From contig MNCI01030106.1 in the NCBI GenBank assembly GCA_015680685.1, positions 1-20,809 of the forward strand: a stretch of 20,809 nucleotides of DNA. Direction: 5' to 3'. Under the pieces are notes generated by a model. That model was not told the DNA's origin, did no database searches, and saw nothing but the letters and a program-made list of their open reading frames with translations. Both the position numbers and the translations under genes were made by a program. This document shows positions 19,433-20,809 of the stretch, piece after piece; position 1 is the first letter of the stretch, and the number at the start of each line of letters is the position of its first letter. This stretch comes from Gnetum montanum (taxonomy: Eukaryota > Streptophyta > Gnetopsida > Gnetales > Gnetaceae).

Positions 19433-19606
19433 GATCATGCAAACAACAGATTGGATCTGGAGCTAGAGCAAAATACTTGGAATGGAGCAGCGCTAAAGCA
19501 GCTATGCAAGGAGCAAGATCGATGGCACGCTTATGGATGGACAACGAAAAGCACAATCTTGGCGTTGGCAGCAGTAACACTTCTTTCTATCTCTCTCTTT
19601 CTCTGA
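19433..19606 (+). CDS. Candidate small exon with hydrophobic C-terminus
   Basis: The sequence TTGTGTTGTGTGTGCAG ends at 19428 as a plausible 3' splice site, and a frame open from 19382 runs to TGA at 19604-19606. It reads LELEQNTWNGAALKQLC, then EQDRWHAYGWTTK, then ILALAAVTLLSISLFL, that is, a polar helix followed by one membrane-like segment at the very C-terminus, as in tail-anchored proteins. It sits where E has the end of its third ORF but is unrelated to it. It may be a captured host exon, the remains of an envelope-like ORF, or chance. I do not recognise a family. Confidence 0.25.
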   Translation, partial: DHANNRLDLELEQNTWNGAALKQLCKEQDRWHAYGWTTKSTILALAAVTLLSISLFL

Positions 19607-19793
19607 AGCTACCAACAAAGGCTTGATGTCATTGTCATAAGGTGTTCACCCTTGTTGTCATGAACACTAGTTTTGTCAAGTCTTGTAATAATGATCCGTT
19701 CACATGTCATCCCATTAGTTCCATTCCCCTCAATAATTCCATACCTTCCCAATATTATTGTAAGGAACTTGAGGATGAGTTTTCATTCAGTCA

Positions 19794-19801
19794 TGGGGGT
19801 A
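19794..19801 (+). other. Polypurine tract of element B
   Basis: TGGGGGTA directly before the 3' LTR start TGATGAGAC. It matches the tract of element E in sequence, position and upstream context. Confidence 0.8.
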
Positions 19802-20133
19802 TGATGAGACACAAGATGCATAAGCCGCGATATTGCGTACGCGATATTGTATCGTCCCCTACGATATCGCGTATGCGATATCGCGATCTATCGCCAAATC
19901 TATAAATAAGAGGCGGCACTCCCCTCATTTCCCATCTGGGTTAGAAGTAGTGAAGCTCTGGTAGTTTGATCACTCTAGAGTTAGATTAATTTCCCATGTG
20001 CCTGCAGTAGGAGTCCTAGAGTGAACAACTCTTTATTCGAGCAACTTTGTACCTGAACGTAAGTTGTGTACAACAATAAAGATAAACTTGATTGGATAAA
20101 CCTTGTAGTGCACGGATAGGATTTTATTTATTG
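19802..20133 (+). repeat. 3' LTR of element B (right end not defined)
   Basis: It starts TGATGAGACACAAG and matches 15775-16092 to GGATTTTATTTATTG at 20133. The U3 has iterated GATATC palindromes (19861-19870 and 19875-19884, 14 bases apart as in the other LTR) and a TATA box at 19901-19908. No CTCATCA end was found before the window closes, so the LTR may extend through the GC-rich region. Confidence 0.85.
19901..19908 (+). promoter_or_regulatory. TATA box in 3' LTR of element B
   Basis: CTATAAATAAGAGG, the same as 15860-15867 in the 5' LTR. Confidence 0.6.
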
Positions 20134-20809
20134 TTATTTATTGCTTTCCTAGAATGTGGTATGAGTACGACTTGATTATGAGCATCTAAGGATGTGTACG
20201 GCTGTGCCGACCGAAATCGTCGGTGCAAGGCTGGAACGTGACGAACACCGAAAGAGATGTGGGCGCGCACAGTTGACCCCGCCTCCGCTTGAGCACAAGC
20301 TGGAAAGGACGAAGGCAGAGTGCCTCAAATGGTCCGCACGTGGATCAAACGAGGACTTCCCCAAACGCCGCCGAAGCGTTATACGCTGGGTTATACGTAA
20401 ACAAGGCGTGAGCAACGGATCGGGCGTGCACGGCGTAAACAGCGTAAACAGAAGTGACTACAGCGTGAGCGCGTGAGTGTGACAGCGTAAACTGAAATGT
20501 GCACAGCGTGAGCGTACAGGCGTGACAGCGTGAACAGTGAAATGTACACAGCGTGAGCGTGCAGGCGTGACAGCGTAAACAGTGGACGGATGTAGGGCGT
20601 GAGCAGGCAAACGGCGTGAACAGTGGGTGTATACAAACGGTGACGGAGCGAGAATGCAAACGGGTGTGGCCGAGGAGTGGGCCAAATTGACGTAAAACTG
20701 AGAAAGTACATGCAGCGAGCGTAAACGGTGGTCGTTTTCGTATACGGCCCGAGTGCAGGACGCGAACGTAAACAGTCGTAAACAAAGCGCGGGCGAAATT
20801 AACGTAAAA
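20134..20809. repeat. GC- and CpG-rich region with minisatellite units
   Basis: Base composition changes sharply near 20195: CG dinucleotides, rare elsewhere, become very frequent. 20481-20523 (43 bp) and 20524-20568 (45 bp) are near-identical tandem units starting GACAGCGT, with a third partial unit from 20569. The word CGTAAAC or CGTGAAC recurs about ten times from 20395 to the end. ORFs on both strands come from these repeats and look like no protein. It is either the 3' part of the B LTR or flanking satellite-like DNA. Confidence 0.7.
20481..20589. repeat. 43/45-bp minisatellite, about 2.5 units
   Basis: Unit 1 at 20481-20523, unit 2 at 20524-20568 and a partial third from 20569. All contain GACAGCGT(A/G)AAC, and the two full units share CACAGCGTGAGCGT(A/G)CAGGCGT. 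Confidence 0.85.

Larger units (their letters stand above)
18997..19801 (+). other. 3' spacer of element B
   Basis: It begins with a segment shared with the spacer of E (19000-19034), then T-rich sequence, a stray polypurine-like motif at 19208-19222, a candidate small exon (19433-19606) and the conserved pre-polypurine-tract block (about 19760-19790, GATGAGTTTTCATTCA). The long third ORF of E is not present. Confidence 0.6.
15775..20133 (+). mobile_element. Element B: second Athila-like element, pol deleted, 3' end open
   Basis: A truncated 5' LTR (15775-16092), Gag without its N-terminus, zinc-knuckle remnant, proline-rich tail and protease (to about 18170), then 3' spacer, polypurine tract (19794-19801) and 3' LTR (from 19802, at least to 20133). 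RT, RNase H and integrase are missing. The coding part is far less broken than in A or E (about four stops and one frame change over 2.1 kb), so B appears younger. It is a relative of A, not a recent copy. The right end of the 3' LTR cannot be set because the 5' LTR is truncated. Confidence 0.8.

Noticed and set aside
20176-20785. Long overlapping ORFs on both strands in the GC-rich end
   Set aside because: They consist of translated minisatellite units (repeated SRCHACTLTLCTF-like strings), are open in several frames at once and resemble no protein.
1-20809. CRISPR arrays, bacterial operons, tRNA or rRNA genes
   Set aside because: No regularly spaced repeats, no ribosome-binding-site-led gene strings, and no cloverleaf or rRNA-like sequence were seen; the content is plant nuclear repeats.
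20395-20809. Telomere-like repeat suggested by recurring GTAAAC words
   Set aside because: The unit is neither TTTAGGG nor a regular head-to-tail array; spacing between words is irregular.

Overview
This window looks like intergenic DNA from a large, repeat-rich plant nuclear genome. It is AT-rich, carries no intact cellular gene, and almost all recognisable coding sequence is decayed Ty3/gypsy LTR-retrotransposon DNA. The Gag zinc knuckle (CX2CX3HX4C), a primer-binding site resembling the 3' end of tRNA-Asp, the protease style and an extra ORF downstream of pol point to the Athila-like branch. Such piled-up old Athila-type elements suit a conifer or another large seed-plant genome, but the species call is inference only.

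Layout. 1-1740 is AT-rich sequence without genes, with a diverged direct repeat. 1870-2186 (minus) has coding-like character and may be a captured or dying host gene fragment. A single N at 2526 marks a probable assembly join. From 2527 an old plus-strand element (A) runs Gag tail, protease and the start of reverse transcriptase to 4107. There it is split by a complete nested element (E, minus strand, 4108-12859, two LTRs of about 770-784 bp, 5-bp target duplication GTAGG/ATAGG). Element A resumes in the same RT codon at 12860 and runs through RT, RNase H and integrase to about 15290. Element E has gag and a long third ORF but no pol. A third element (B, plus strand) starts with a truncated LTR at 15775, followed directly by mid-gag sequence, Gag tail and protease to about 18170. 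It also lacks RT to integrase, and ends with a polypurine tract and 3' LTR at 19802. Inside B a 508-bp block between two Ns (18488-18995) is a perfect reverse complement of its neighbour, most likely an assembly error. The last 600 bases are GC- and CpG-rich with minisatellite structure.

How the parts relate. A, B and E are members of related families: they share gag, post-integrase spacer and pre-polypurine-tract sequence. A supplies the only view of pol. E supplies the only view of the third ORF, a predicted coiled-coil protein of about 900 codons now broken by roughly 30 stops, mostly TAG in glutamine-like positions. B and E lost pol independently, so both would have depended on a relative in trans. 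The most notable hidden item is the third ORF at 5046-7802 (minus), which no open-frame scan would show as one gene.
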